Source: Hymenopus coronatus
Lineage: Eukaryota; Arthropoda; Insecta; Mantodea; Hymenopodidae
Direction of reading: 5' to 3'
Length of the DNA: 64,000 nt
Assembly (NCBI GenBank): GCA_030762935.1
Contig: CM060892.1
Span: forward strand, 90,864,827-90,928,826
This document shows, piece after piece, positions 12,890 through 24,661 of this stretch (position 1 is the stretch's first letter; each line of letters opens with the position of its first letter). The notes beneath the pieces are model-generated. The model ran no database searches, was not told where the DNA came from, and saw only the letters and a list, made by a program, of their open reading frames with translations. A program made the translations under genes and the position numbers.

Positions 12890-12977
12890 TTTTTTTATTA
12901 GTTATTCTCTCTCATGGAAAGCGTATTTTGTGATTCGGGATTTTCTTGAAAATCTTCATGTCGCTTCTTTGGAAGAT

Positions 12978-13212
12978 TTTTATAGTGTTTAACGCCCGCT
13001 TTCAAACCGCAGGCAATGACACTGATGATACATGGAGAGAAGATCGAGCACCGGTGGAATGTGATGGCGGGGGAAACCGGAGAGAACCCGGTGAAAACCC
13101 GCCCCTGCGCCGCTTTGTTCACCTCAAATCCCATATGCGATGACTTAGAATCGAACCCGAGCCGCCTAGATGAGAGGCAAGTGATTTATCTACTCGGACT
13201 CGGCACGGCACA
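12978..13212 (-). mobile_element. tRNA-derived SINE, type B, with target duplication
   Basis: On the minus strand: a decayed A-box region, 'cttgcctctcatctaggcgg', B box GGGTTCGATTC, then a body shared with the copies at 33009 and 47038 ('ccggtttcccccgccatcac', 'ccaccggtgctcgatcttct', 'gtatcatcagtgtcattgcc') and the tail 'gggcgttaaacacta'. It is flanked by TTTGGAAGAT (12968-12977) and TTTGGTAGAT (13213-13222), a 10-bp duplication with one mismatch. The flanks rejoin to give RF1 sequence ('ggaagatgctgaac'), which confirms insertion into RF1. Confidence 0.85.
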
Positions 13213-13489
13213 TTTGGTAGATGCTGAACCTATATAGTCATAACACTTTGCCATTTTTCGAACTCCGCGTGTATGTGTTATGTTGTTCACAGATCACATA
13301 TTTTTCCAAAATGGTTTTTTCCAGGAGTCTTGATATATATTTTCGGTGAACAGTCATTAATGTTCATTAATAACGTACCTTTTTGACTGCCTTGCAGTAG
13401 CCTCAAATCCGCAGGTTCCGGGTTCAGCTCCTAGCTGCAGAAAGGGATATTTTCTTTAGCGAGAAGCTTCCTAGAATCTGATGGAATGG

Positions 13490-13491
<2 letters not shown>

Positions 13492-13532
<41 letters not shown>

Positions 13533-13542
13533 TGTGTGTGTA
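13492..13542. repeat. (TG)n microsatellite
   Basis: About 25 TG units with one T interruption, followed by TATG. It is not clearly inside an RF1 copy. Confidence 0.95.
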
Positions 13543-13559
13543 TGTAGGCTTTCAAAAGA

Positions 13560-13744
13560 AATTTCTCTACCTGTTTTTAGATTGCAGAGAAAGTCGCTAA
13601 TCTATTGTATTCTTGTATTCTCTAACTTTGGAAATGCGCAATAGAGCATACCAGTTAATAAGAAATATGCAGAAGAAAAGTCCTTTATAAGAATAGTTTA
13701 TAAAAGAGTTGGTGAAGAAAAGTCATGAGCATGTAGCATATCAG
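13560..13744 (-). mobile_element. RF1 5'-end fragment
   Basis: The plus-strand end 'gaagaaaagtcatgagcatgt', 'agcatatcag' matches the TC-starting terminus of RF1, preceded by the decayed 'aataagaaatatgcagaag' block. It abuts the hairpin end of the next copy through a short T run, as in the 8107/8112 junction. Confidence 0.65.
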
Positions 13745-13749
13745 TTTTA

Positions 13750-14658
13750 TTACTTTCTCTACACGTATTATGTACTTAGTGTATAGAAAAAATTTTTGCA
13801 TTCCACCCAAAAATTCGATACCGAAATTTCAAAGAGAATACACGTTTTAGGATTCCTCTACCTAAATAAAAAAAAAAAAAAAAAAAAAAAACATATTTAG
13901 AAAAATATCTGTATATGTGTCCGTGAGTCGTGAACATGGTAACTCAAAACGAAAAGTCTGTAAAATAACAAACTTGTTATTCAAGTTTAACATCTTCCAG
14001 GAATGCGGAACGAAGATTTTGAAAAAATCTCTCCACCCCAAACTACCTTTTAAAAAATGGGAAATGCTTTTTTGGGAAAAAAATCGAAAATGTTTACTTT
14101 CTCAAAAATGGCTCTGACGATTTTGATTAAAATACTGCATATAAAAGATATTTACATAGCAAATAAAATTTATATCTTAAACTTCCTAGGAATAGCCTCT
14201 TGAAGACCTCTTTATTCTGGATAATTTTGCTGAAATTTTCGTAACTGGCAAACCATAAGAAACAAACAAAAACTTGCTACACAAAAAAAAAAAAAAAAAA
14301 TAGATCTCGTAAAGGCATACAATTTATACCATTATGTATTTTTGTTGCAGAGTTGACTGTGTCCGAGCTGTTTTCAATTTTAAACTACGCATCATCTCAA
14401 ACGGGGTCACCTTTTGTCTTTATTAAAATGCAAACCGAACCGAACTTCAATTGTTCACATATCGATCGACTTTTACAAGATTTGACTATCGCTTTAGCAT
14501 GGTATATTCCCTTAAGTCCTTTCTGCTTATAAGGAACTAAATAGTAAGACAAATTTTGTTAATGTTATATCGTTTAGCATAATGTAGATAGAGATATATC
14601 TTTTTTTACCACTAGTTTGCTAAACAAGTAGAGAAAGTCATTTGAATGCAACACATCA
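13750..14658 (-). mobile_element. RF1 copy, complete, with poly-A expansions
   Basis: Full set of RF1 blocks from 'ttactttctctacacgtatt' to 'gtcatttgaatgcaacacat'. Two A tracts have expanded: 13868-13892 (next to the usual 'ccaaaaaaa' block) and 14284-14301 (after 'acttgctacacaaaa'). The latter is the same A run that served as an insertion point for other RF1 copies at 50326 and 52827. Confidence 0.9.
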
Positions 14659-17332
14659 TTTTTTTTCTATAACGTTTCGATATTTTCCAATCTATCGCTG
14701 TTATCATACTTTAAATTTCTTGACTATTTTATGAAGGGTTCATTGTTAGGAATTTCAATATCGGGAAATCGTTCCCTAAATGCTCTACAACACAGACGGA
14801 GATTCGTGTTTTATAATGTTGCAACAAATGAAAACCCTCTGTTTTGTAGTACATTAGAGCATGACTGCAGTAACACCCGCTCTCTTGGTGGTGGTCGCCT
14901 TCGTTTATCGTACATGTGGCGTGAGTCAGAAGGTAACGCCATACGTGACGCAATAGCGGGAACTGCAATCTCAGCAGATGTGTGGCACACGCCCGAGACC
15001 CAAGTGGCAATATAGCGTGGCCGTTTTATCTGATATCAGCGTAATAAAAGTTAATCTCTATTAATAGGATGTAGATAGAACTACGTAAAGGAGTGTTTTA
15101 TAAGAATATATTGCAAAGAGCATATAAAGTAGTATAAATGTAACAGCAAAATTTTAGAAATCGAGTTATATCGGTAATGATACCATTTCTTTTCCACCAA
15201 AACACATTTATTGCTAGAGGATATTTGTATTACCGCATTTTCACAAAACTAGGATATTCCCCAATGATTCAGATTATATCAATTGTAAGTAGTAGGTATA
15301 TTTATGCAAAGGCCTATTTGATTACTGAGAACAAGAACTCAGGCTCTGTTTTAGAAATCACTGCTGTCCTGAGGGGGTTGGGAGGTGGCATTAGCGATCT
15401 AATGGCGTTCCTATTGTAAACAATGGTAGTGTATTTGTTATGAGGCACAGCAATTCGATTCCTCTTGGAGACTTGGCTACCATTTCAGATGTGGCGAGGG
15501 AAGTAGGATAGGCTATTGGAGACCTTATTTAGTGTTTGTCCAATTGAGTTCCTCTTGCATCCAATGATAGCGCATACCTGACATGCAGAGCTGCGTTGAT
15601 GATGAATGGGGTTTAGGAATGCTCAATTTTGGGATCTTTGGCACTGTGTTTGAGCTTCACATGAAGTAGATGTAGTAAATGTTTCTGTGCAGTCACTACC
15701 TACTGCTTCCTTACACAATAACACCATTAAAAGAAACCGCGTTCTGACGCAGGTATTACACAAACGTACCAAAGCAGGTTGTTTCAACTCTACTCGTCTG
15801 AACCAGAGTACTTGTGCGCACTCAACTACAAACCTCGGACCATCCTCACACCATCAATACTGCGTATTGCAAGGATACCCCTGCAAATATCTACGCCACA
15901 AAGCTGGAACAGCCTCCCATACAGGTTCTCAGGCACCTGGTATCACCGGCCTCAATCCCTGATATAAAGGTCTACTCATGACAATAAACAAAATAAAAGA
16001 GTGCCTAGACTCTTAGTCAAATTACAAAAATACCAAAAATATTCTACACGTTTAACATCGTTTTAATGCAAATTAAAATTCTCCCGGTTTTAACCTAGTG
16101 TCTTATGTGCTAAGCGGAATACTACCTGCTACAACGCTATTGCAATGGCTTCTAGTATTTTCAGTTCAGAATCTCGCCTTAAATCATTTTGTTCGCATAA
16201 TAATAGTAATAATAACCACAATAATAATAATAATCTCCATCCTGGATGGTCCCTTTGGTTAAGCTGTGCTCTTTCATTATAAAGATGCCATTTAAATATG
16301 TTTTAATTTGATAGGATCATGCGAAACGTCTTCTGACATGTAAAACAATTGCCTGGTATAAGCTTAACTTAATGTGATCTCCTAATTTGTAAGCATGTTA
16401 TATTTATAAGTTGTTTTTATCGAAATTTCATAGTAAAATGCTATTTATTATACAATTACATTACACGTCTAATAAATCAGAAATAATTGTTTTCCAGCAA
16501 TATTTGCTATTTTACTATTAGAATTCCTTTATTATCCACAGCAAATAAACTAATAAGCCCACTTATTACTCTGTTCAAGTTAAGGTATAGAGGATTTATA
16601 TTGCAGAATTGGAGTAAAAGCAAATGTGATAGCATAGGAAAATAATAAATCCCCAATTTGGAAAACATGACCTGCATCGGTCCTTCCACTCTCTTTTGTC
16701 AAAGAAAGTGCTGTTTTTGATTTGGTGAACATCAACATATTTTACCTTATAAACTTTTCAAATAAACCTAGCCTTATTTCAGGTTACTAAACTCGTGTAA
16801 CTCTGTTTTTGTTTGTTTGTTTTTTTTTAATTGATGCAGGTATGCAACAAATATTTAATAGAATCTGCATAACGTTTTTCCAGCGGTTACGATAGTTTTA
16901 GATATTGTGAAAAGGCAAACAGAAAGGTAACTTTCGAAGCTATCCAAATACACGCTCTACCACTTTTGTTTGTTTTTCCTTAATAAAAAAAAAAAAAAAG
17001 TCACAGAAGCAGATTAGGGCGTCGTTGGCTTTTGCTCAGGGATAATGCTCAAGTGCAAAGTGCGCATCTTTACACAACCGAGCACTCCAAATTTCATTTT
17101 TCGACAAGTGTTTTGTGATCCACTTCTCGTATGCTATCATAGTGGGAAGTAAATTTCCGTATTTAGTTTGATAACATATCCTAATTGTGCATTTTGTCTA
17201 TTTTACTATACAAATTTCAAAATAATTAAACGTTTATATATTTATTATTTCAGATGTAGAATAAATATGGTGTATTTGACAATGAATTTTACTACTTAAA
17301 TCGTACCTAGAAAGTGTTCCCTTTTTACAATC
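14659..17332. other. Unassigned region
   Basis: About 2.7 kb without RF1. A moderately GC-rich patch at 14725-15015 has open frames on both strands, so it is probably not coding. 15687-15967 is discussed separately as a possible LINE fragment. AAT/ATA-rich simple sequence lies at 16198-16235, T/GTTT runs at 16805-16830, and an A run at 16983-16999. No splice-bounded exon or RNA gene is supported. Confidence 0.45.
15779..15967 (+). pseudogene. Possible LINE reverse transcriptase C-terminal fragment
   Basis: The frame reads ...PSILRIARIPLQISTPQSWN then SLP. The 'RIARIPL...SWNSLP' pattern resembles the short conserved tail found at the C terminus of many non-LTR retrotransposon ORF2 proteins. 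Only this tail is visible. The upstream frame breaks and I see no RT catalytic motif. The match is to a weak, short pattern, so it may be coincidence. Confidence 0.25.
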
Positions 17333-18197
17333 AATGCCGTGCACATATAATGTGGAATAGGAAGAGAGGGTAGAGCATTCCACCCAGAAATTCATACAGG
17401 CAATGCACCGGAAATACATGTTTGAGGACCCCTTAAATTTTGAGAGAAAAGTCCTATGGTGTGTGTGTGTGCGAGTGTGTGTGTGAGAGAGAAAGAGAGA
17501 GGGAGAGAGAGAGAAAGAGAGATGCTTGTGTCTTTGAACAGCATAACTAAACACGGAAAGTCGGTTAAATAACAATTTAATATTTATGTTCATCATTTTC
17601 CAAGTCTGTGAAATTTTTCCCACATCTACTAACCTTTTCATGGAATATTTTTCGAATACTTTGTATTTCTCAAAACTGCTTAAAGGATTTTGATTAAAAT
17701 AGCATATGTTTAAAACATTTTGTGCTGAATGAAATGTATATATTAAATTTTTGGGAAAATGTATTCTGGAAGGCTTTTGCACAGAGAAAATTTTATTACA
17801 TAAAAAGTTTAGATCTCGCTAAAACAATTAATCGCAAATACATGTTCTTTTTTCCTTTTATGTATTTTTGGAATTCAGTGTTTCCGAGATATTCCTAATT
17901 TTTTGTTTACATTTTAAAATCCCTATACACGTTTCAAACGGAAAATCATTATTCGTTTTTCTTTCCACTTGACAAGCCAAGAGAACAGAATGTTATTGCA
18001 TCACATAACGAAAGATTTGACTATCGCTTCAGCCTAGTGTATTCCCTTAATCCCACGTATCTACAAGAAAGTATCCAATAAATGTATTTCTACAAATATT
18101 ATACCGATACACGCGAAGTAGATAGAAAAATAAGCTTTTGCAAGAATAGTGTATTTCAGAATAGGTAGAAAAAGCATGTAAATTGAAACACATAAGA
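17333..18197 (-). mobile_element. RF1 copy, complete, with GA/GT tract
   Basis: Plus-strand order: decayed hairpin near 17338-17370, 'gcattccacccagaaattc', 'caccggaaatacatgtttga', a mixed GT/GA simple tract at 17460-17522 in the microsatellite position, 'gaacagcataactaaacacg', 'ttttgattaaaatagc', ending 'gtagaaaaagcatgtaaatt', 'gaaacacataaga'. The 182-codon frame on the minus strand (17234-17782) lies inside it, passes through the simple tract, and is not a gene. Confidence 0.88.
17460..17522. repeat. GT then GA simple sequence in RF1
   Basis: GT-rich then GAGAGAAA-rich tract replacing the normal TG block of RF1. It encodes a Ser/Leu/His-rich chance peptide on the minus strand. Confidence 0.9.
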
Positions 18198-18887
18198 ATT
18201 TTTGTTGTTAATATTTACTTATGATTTTATTCAGTTAACAACTAAGCGAGAGCTGCAAGTTATTCAATCCTTTAAAGTCAACAATCAGATGCGGATAATC
18301 GATCGCCAGTGCACCACCAATGTTAGTGTTGGTGACCTTGGTACTAGAACCACTGTTCAGCAGCTGGTAGTAATTGAAATTAATTCCTATAAGTGACATT
18401 TTTATTACTCATTGCCTTCCTTTACTTGTATTGTGGAGTTGTTTAAGACTTTAGTTCGAAACACTGAAACGTAATTAGCTTGTGCAGATTCTTCTCACAG
18501 CTGAGGCTAATTAACTCTTTCATTTTGTTTTTCATTCAGTCTTAAAGGGAACAAAGCGGCAGTAACAGATTTATTCACCTTTAGTAAGTCCATACTCATT
18601 ACCTTCAGGTCTTATGTAACTCAGAAATTCCCAAACATTGTCCTCAATGTCTAAATGTTGCTCCAAAACTGTCAACAGCTTTGAACGAATCGCTACAAAA
18701 AATGTTCGGGCGTGAAAATCCTTAGTATGGCTTCTTACGGACGGGAAGCAAAAACCTTTGTTCCCGTGTTGTAGATTTACGGCACGTAAAAGAACCTCAT
18801 GCCTGATAAAGAGGCCTCAGCAAAACCAAGCAGCTTTTCACACCAAGTAAAAATGGGACACTGAGAATCACACCATAAAGTAAAAAA
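18198..18887. other. Unassigned DNA
   Basis: About 690 bp between oppositely oriented RF1 copies. No domain, SINE head or terminus was recognised. 18700-18830 is slightly GC-richer ('acggacgggaagcaaaaacc', 'gtagatttacggcacgtaaa'). Confidence 0.45.
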
Positions 18888-19750
18888 TCTGATGTGTACC
18901 ATTCACATGACTTTCTCTATATCCCTTCAACAAATTATTCTTAAAAAGCTTATACCTGTATTTACTTTATGCTAATCAGAAAAAATAGCAGAAATAGTCT
19001 TATTTCTTGCTTCCTTGTAAGTACAAGCGAAATAAGGGACTACGATAGGTTAAAGTGGTAATCAAAAGCTGGTTGCTATGTCAATGAAGTTCCTTTGTTT
19101 ATATGGATCGAAGTTGACAAGTTTCTGTATGAGAAAAATATGTTTTTCATAGCAGAAACCAAAAATAAGGAATGACTCAAAAACGAAAAACTCCACGAAA
19201 AAAATGTACATAACATAAATGATGTGTTTTAACCTGTTCTACATTTTTTTGTGTAGTAAGTGTTTGTCTATCTCTTACGGTTTAGCAGTTATTCAAAATT
19301 CATCCAGAATAAACTACTCTTCAGAGGCTATTCCTAGGAAATTCAAGCTGTACATTTTATTTGGTAGGTAAATACGTTTAATATACGAAAATGTAATTAA
19401 AATCGTTAGAGCCATTTTTGAGAAAATCAAAATTTTTTAAAAAAGTTCCATGTAAAGGGTAGTTGGGGGTGGGGGGATTTTTCTCAAAATCTTCGTGTCG
19501 CATCCCTGAAAGATATTAAACTTAAATACCAAGTTTTGTATTTTACTGACGTTTCGTTTTTGAGTTATCGTGTTCACAGACACACGGACACACACACACA
19601 CACACACACGGACCTTTTTGTTAAAATACTTTTTTTTGGATATTGGGGACCCTAAAACATATATTTCCGGTGAAATCTCAGTATCAAATTTTTGGTGGAG
19701 GGCAATACCTTCTCTGTACACTATGTAATAGTGTATATAGAGAAAGTAAA
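18888..19750 (+). mobile_element. RF1 copy, complete, near consensus
   Basis: Starts TCTGATGTGTACCATTCAC directly after six As and ends at the hairpin 'cactatgtaatagtg' with 'tatagagaaagtaaaa'. All internal blocks are present, including 'ggaatgactcaaaaacg', 'agcagttattcaaaattcat', 'gggtggggggatttttctca', 'tgcatccctgaaagata' (approximate), 'tcgttttt', CA block 19592-19607 and 'tatttccggtgaaatctcag'. A good reference copy (863 bp). Confidence 0.95.
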
Positions 19751-19833
19751 AATATAAAAGAATAAATAATGATAATAGCAATCATAAATTATTATTATTA
19801 TTACTATTATTATTATTAATATTGCTATATATA

Positions 19834-20774
19834 GTGTGTTACTTTTACATGAACATCTCTACCTCTTAACAACAAACTATTCTTACGAAACTTTATTCTT
19901 CCATCTACTTCATCTGTTCAGGATAACCATTAACAGAGCTGGTGTAATTACTTATTTCCTTGTAAGTGGAAGGGACAAAAGTAAACACATCAGGCTAAAG
20001 GGACAGTAAAATATTTAAGAGCTGACGCTATATAAAAAGGAAAAATAAAGAAAAAGCAAATGATGTTCCCATTAGAAAAAACTAAACCGAAAGCCATGAA
20101 CATCACTGAAATATTTAATTCAATAAAAAAAAAAGTGTCTGACATAAATTGTGGCTTTTAACGAGATCTACATTTCTGTGAAGTAGCATCTGTCTTCTTA
20201 TTTTGTAGCTTCCTTTATCGTAAGGTTGTCTCATGGACAAAGCCTAGCAAATACAAACCTAACAAGAACACGTACAAATAGTTGAATATGGCAATAAGAA
20301 ATAGGGCAATATACAATAAACGGTATCAAAATTTGAGGTATACACATACAAGTGAAGTAGTGGAAGAACATGAGAAAATCACTAAATACTATAGAGATAA
20401 GCAGCGAAAGCACCAAGAATGATGAACATTTTAAAGGTGTTCCCAGAATTGTCAATATAATGTACAATTTATTTTGTATGAAAATATATTCTCTCTTTGA
20501 CTAAAAATCGCTAGCGCTATTTTTAGGAAAGGAATCTTTTCATAAAATTTTCAATGTAATAGCTAGTTTAAAGTGGAATGATTTTCAAGAAAACTTTCAG
20601 TTACATCCTTGAAAGATGCTGAACAGATTTAATTTAAAATTGTTAATTGTTAAGTTATACTAATCACACATATACATGCACCCGCGCTCATTGGGATTCA
20701 GGGAACCTCAAAACATATTTTTAGTTGGAGTACAATACCTTCTTTAATCACTATATACGTGATAGAAAATATAG
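19834..20774 (+). mobile_element. Diverged RF1 copy
   Basis: Start 'gtgttacttttacatgaaca' and 'tctctacctcttaacaacaa'. Later blocks 'gacagtaaaatatttaagag', 'atctacatttctgtgaagta', 'ctaaaaatcgctagcgctat', 'acatccttgaaagatgctg' and the end 'gtacaataccttctttaatc' with 'cgtgatagaaaatatag'. The central part (20200-20480) is more diverged and may hold a small insertion. Confidence 0.8.
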
Positions 20775-23700
20775 CAAATAAAAAATCCTTGTGAGAGTAT
20801 AAATGTATGGTTAAGTGTTACAAATTTGATATTTAAAATCTTTCACTATGTTAATAAGATAGGCCGTTAGCTTTTAAAGAATTAATTCCATTGTTAAGAA
20901 AAAAAATGTATCTCTCTTATTAAAAACATGATATACTCTCAGTTCAAATACGTATTTGATCATGATATTTTAACCAGTTCCCAAGATAAAGGTATTAAAT
21001 TAGCAAACTTAACATTGGCAGGATAGTGCTTTCAATCCTCCCTTAAGTAAGCATACCTTCCTAAGTTTCAGCAGCTATGAAGACTGAGAAAAACCTGAAT
21101 AAAACCTCAGTCAGGGAAGACGGTCCAAGCCGAAGTTTAATCACAGATTTCCCGTTCAATTTTCCGTGTGTTAATACTCTATGCTACCAGTATCAGTAAA
21201 ACTGAACTCATAAAACATAAACAAGGGTGATTGATTTCCAAAAAAGGATAATTTAAGTATAAGAAGGTTGTAAAATAAATCGCTTCTAATGTCCATATTG
21301 ATTAAGTGAGGCAAGTTATACCTACTTGAATTTCACTTGTAATTTTACTACATAAATGTAATTTTACTCAATCAGGTTTAGGCATTTGTACAGACTCACT
21401 TAGCACCGCTTTGCTCTCTTTATCTCTTATTTGGTGCTCTTCTATTGCAGGACTGAAATAGATTTAGGTACATACCTTGACCTTATACGTGGGTATAACT
21501 GCTGTATTAAAATCTTGCGAAGTTAAATTGAATTTTATTTATGCTAATTGCTATGCGTCTCAGCGTCCCACTCTATATTTGATGTGAAATATCGTTTAAT
21601 TTTGTTCAGAGGCCTCTTCATAAGGCTCGAGTTATTTTACGACACGAGAAACTGGCTTTACTTCCCTTCCGAAGGAACTTTTGATAAGGATTTTTACGCC
21701 CGAAAACGTCCGTCGACCTCCGCCAGGTTTGAACATGCGAGCTTGGAAACCATAGACAAGCATAGAGGATGACTTAAAATTTTGTTGCCGATAACTTTAG
21801 AGTCACTTATTCCTTCATTTTCCTCTCTGTTCCCAGACCTGAGTTAGAAATATCGTGCTCCTTTTGCTTTGTTGTAATTAAGCGACATAGTTCATTAATG
21901 AACTGGTTGTTCTTAGTTGTATTATCCTTTTATGACATTGGGGAGTTTGGAGCCAGGGCATTATCTCTGGGCGAATCCGAAGTTGTACGGATGACGGATA
22001 ATGCCAACTGTTGTGCTGTGCTACTGAAATACGAGATGCTGGTTCGAAGTCTGCTACTTCTCCTCTTCTCGTTGTTTTCCTAAATTCCCTATACTTACTA
22101 CCCCTATCTCCTGTCAGATACTGAGAGTTGAATAAAGCCACGTGTTACTCCTTGTTTGGATTTATTCCGGTTAAAATAGCAATAATGAAGCCACCGGCAT
22201 AGCATTTACTTATCTGGACTGCTTTGCAATTACTAGAATTATAAATATACGATTCAAGTTGGCTCATGGGTATTAGAAAAAGAAGGAAATTCTCACCATC
22301 ACTTTCTTTCCTTGGCGTCCCTCTTTTATGGCAAACCAGACAGGGCAGAAACCCACTGATAATTTCCTACCCTCACACCACCGTAGGGTACACCGTAGAG
22401 TTTAAAATGGTATGACTTTCTAAACGAAAGAAAGTCATGAAGTTCTTCACAGCCGTTTTAGACAAGGACAGTAGAAAAACGTGCAAATTTAAAGCTGTTA
22501 TTATTATCCGTTAACTCTCCTCTAACTTATCAAGATCTAAGTTGAATCAATATTTGAACTCGTCCACTTCCCATCCACGCACTGAGTGAAGTGGGCTCCT
22601 TGATGATCTGAATTGGAAAAATGTTTCTCGAAATTGCCTTTTACTTAATACTCTATCAGACAAACCCTAACTTACCCTCTAATATGTTCAACTGTGATCA
22701 GTAAATTCTGGCATGACATTCAAACCGTCAGTGGACAATCATCATTCAAGAGTTGGGAATCACGGCGCACATGGTCGTTGCGCGTTTATCACGCTATCCC
22801 GTCCTTCAAGGAACCACTTGTACCACGCGTTCGACGAAGCAGTTTCCACACCTGATGCATCATATCATGACACTCCTTTGCAGTTCTCTCTAGTTTGAAG
22901 CTGAATTTCATATTCATGCGCTGCTCCATTACACCCTTTACGGCGTCGTTTTACTACACCTAATTTCCACAACGCGTACATTCAAGCTGACGTCCGAAAA
23001 AGCACACAGCTTCGTTAACGATATCTGATTGATCAGGTTACGCTGAATTGATCGTCAACCAATACTTAACTACACCGCGCGCTAGAAAATCGTCGTATTT
23101 TATGAGCACAGGTTGTAACATGCTCTCACTAATATTAGGCAGCTACTCGCTCCAGTCACTATTTCTCTCGCTCTGTGCTCTTCGGTCACATACTTCTTCC
23201 TATTATGGTTTTATCTGCAGCTACCTGTGTGGTCCGCCTGATGTTACCTTTTAGAGTTAGCCAACTTTCCGTAAAAAATGATTCTCTATGCAATATTTTT
23301 CTCCACTCTTACCTAATGTTGTAATATTATTATTTACATACTTACTATTCCTATCTGTTTTCTAATACTCTATTCTTTATTAATTAGTCCAACATTATTT
23401 ATTCAGTTATTATTTCTTATAGTTATTCTTATTTCTTTTGATATTTTTATTACGATTTGTTATACTCAAGTTTGGTAGCTGTTCCCCCTATAATATTATT
23501 CATTCTCGAATTACAGAGATTGGTGCACAGTGAAAAGATAGTAACGCTCTTCACACACACCCTCATCTGGGCACTGTCAATTCATGTTCTGAATTTTCTT
23601 CAATTCTTCATCCTTGTGTGGATTTGTTGTAGTTTTGTCTGTTTGTCTTATTTTTTGCAAGCACGTCCATGCTCTTTGCATCCAGAGACGTAAATATCAG

Positions 23701-24661
23701 CTCTGTATGCAGTATTTAAGTTCATCTGGAAAACGTTAGCATTAACTTGGGTGTTCATAGCAGGAATATTTCAACACAAAAATATTTTGTGATATTGAGT
23801 ATTGATTGTGTCAAGAGATGTGAATATCGGAGCACTAACAATATTAGTAAAACCTGATAATCACGGCAAAACAAGAATCTGAAATTAAAATCATATTACG
23901 CGGATAAAAGGAACTAAGCAGTTGAGTCACTACAACTTTCGAACAGGACAGAGAGTATAAGCGGGACACAGGGAAAATAAAGGAGGTATGTAAATGTAGG
24001 CCAGGAATGGGAATTCTTGTTCCCACGCGTCACCGCGTTACTCCTTTTGATTTGCTGTTTGCAACATCCAAGCGTCCTACCTAATGGCGGACACTACAGT
24101 ACATAATTACGAGATGCCTTCCACAATAGTAGTTGGTCGAACATTCAGGGAAGAATGGGCTATTTTATATTTTGTAGCATACAAAGATGATGCAACCAAA
24201 TTTGGCTACCCCAACTGATATCTGCCATAAACAAAACATACTAAAGAATAAAAGGATATAAACACATCATGAAATTTAAATATAAATAATACAAATAACT
24301 GTTAGTTACGAAGGATAAATAATTCTGTACTACATGACTAAGTGTTCTTAGAATCGTTTGGATTGTCAACATGTTTTGTGGCATTGGAGCACACAAATAT
24401 TTCTCAATGCAAATTTAGGAACCCTTTACTATCATGAGGCACACCGCCTAGTTCACACCCTTCAAAAATCAAATTAGTTGAATTAGACTGCATCTATGAT
24501 ATAATAAATAAGGTTGGAAGCTAAGAAGACACATCAAGGTTATTTTTACATAACTAATTTTAATAGCTACTGCCTCTTGAAGCTTCCAATGTTTTGTATT
24601 CTCTCACTATCTTTTAGTTTGCTGAAACTTCTACAAGTAAACTCACGAAGCTTTACTACTT
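20775..24661. other. Longest repeat-poor stretch, no gene recognised
   Basis: About 3.9 kb without RF1 or SINE sequence. 21540-23260 is less AT-rich than its surroundings and carries several open frames (21548-21772, 21878-22141 on minus, 22713-22898, 23048-23254). None has a motif I recognise and several overlap on opposite strands. 23457-23693 encodes a hydrophobic, Leu/Ile/Phe-rich frame that is what AT-rich, T-biased sequence gives by chance. A perfect 10-bp hairpin lies at 22412-22438. If a host exon exists in the window this is the likeliest place, but I cannot support one. Confidence 0.45.
22412..22438. other. Perfect 10-bp hairpin resembling RF1 terminus
   Basis: Arms ATGACTTTCT (22412-22421) and AGAAAGTCAT (22429-22438) with loop AAACGAA. 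The arm sequence matches the RF1 word CATGACTTTCTCT, so this may be a relic of two RF1 termini. It could also be coincidental. Confidence 0.5.

Larger units (their letters stand above)
11700..13355 (+). mobile_element. RF1 copy split by an inverted RF1 copy and a SINE
   Basis: Host copy in two pieces. The left piece (about 11700-11802) matches the RF1 block 'atattttaatcaaaatcgtt...gagaaaatcaaaatttt' in decayed form. The right piece (12890-13355) resumes at the block that follows it in intact copies ('catggaaag', 'gattttcttgaaaatctt') and runs to 'atttttccaaaatggttttt' and 'ttttcggtgaa'. The minus-oriented RF1 copy 11803-12889 sits exactly between them at the A-run/T-run junction, and a SINE (12978-13212) sits in the right piece. 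Confidence 0.7.

Noticed and set aside
17234..17782. 182-codon minus-strand open frame, the second longest in the window
   Set aside because: It lies inside an RF1 copy and reads through its GT/GA simple tract. The same region in other RF1 copies is not open, so it is not a gene.
21878..22141. 87-codon minus-strand frame with normal-looking composition
   Set aside because: No recognisable motif; a plus-strand open frame (21898-22083) overlaps it, and no splice sites or conserved domain support either.
23457..23693. Hydrophobic 78-codon frame, possible membrane protein
   Set aside because: T-rich DNA yields Phe/Leu/Ile-rich frames by chance. There is no signal peptide pattern with a charged start and no neighbouring exon.
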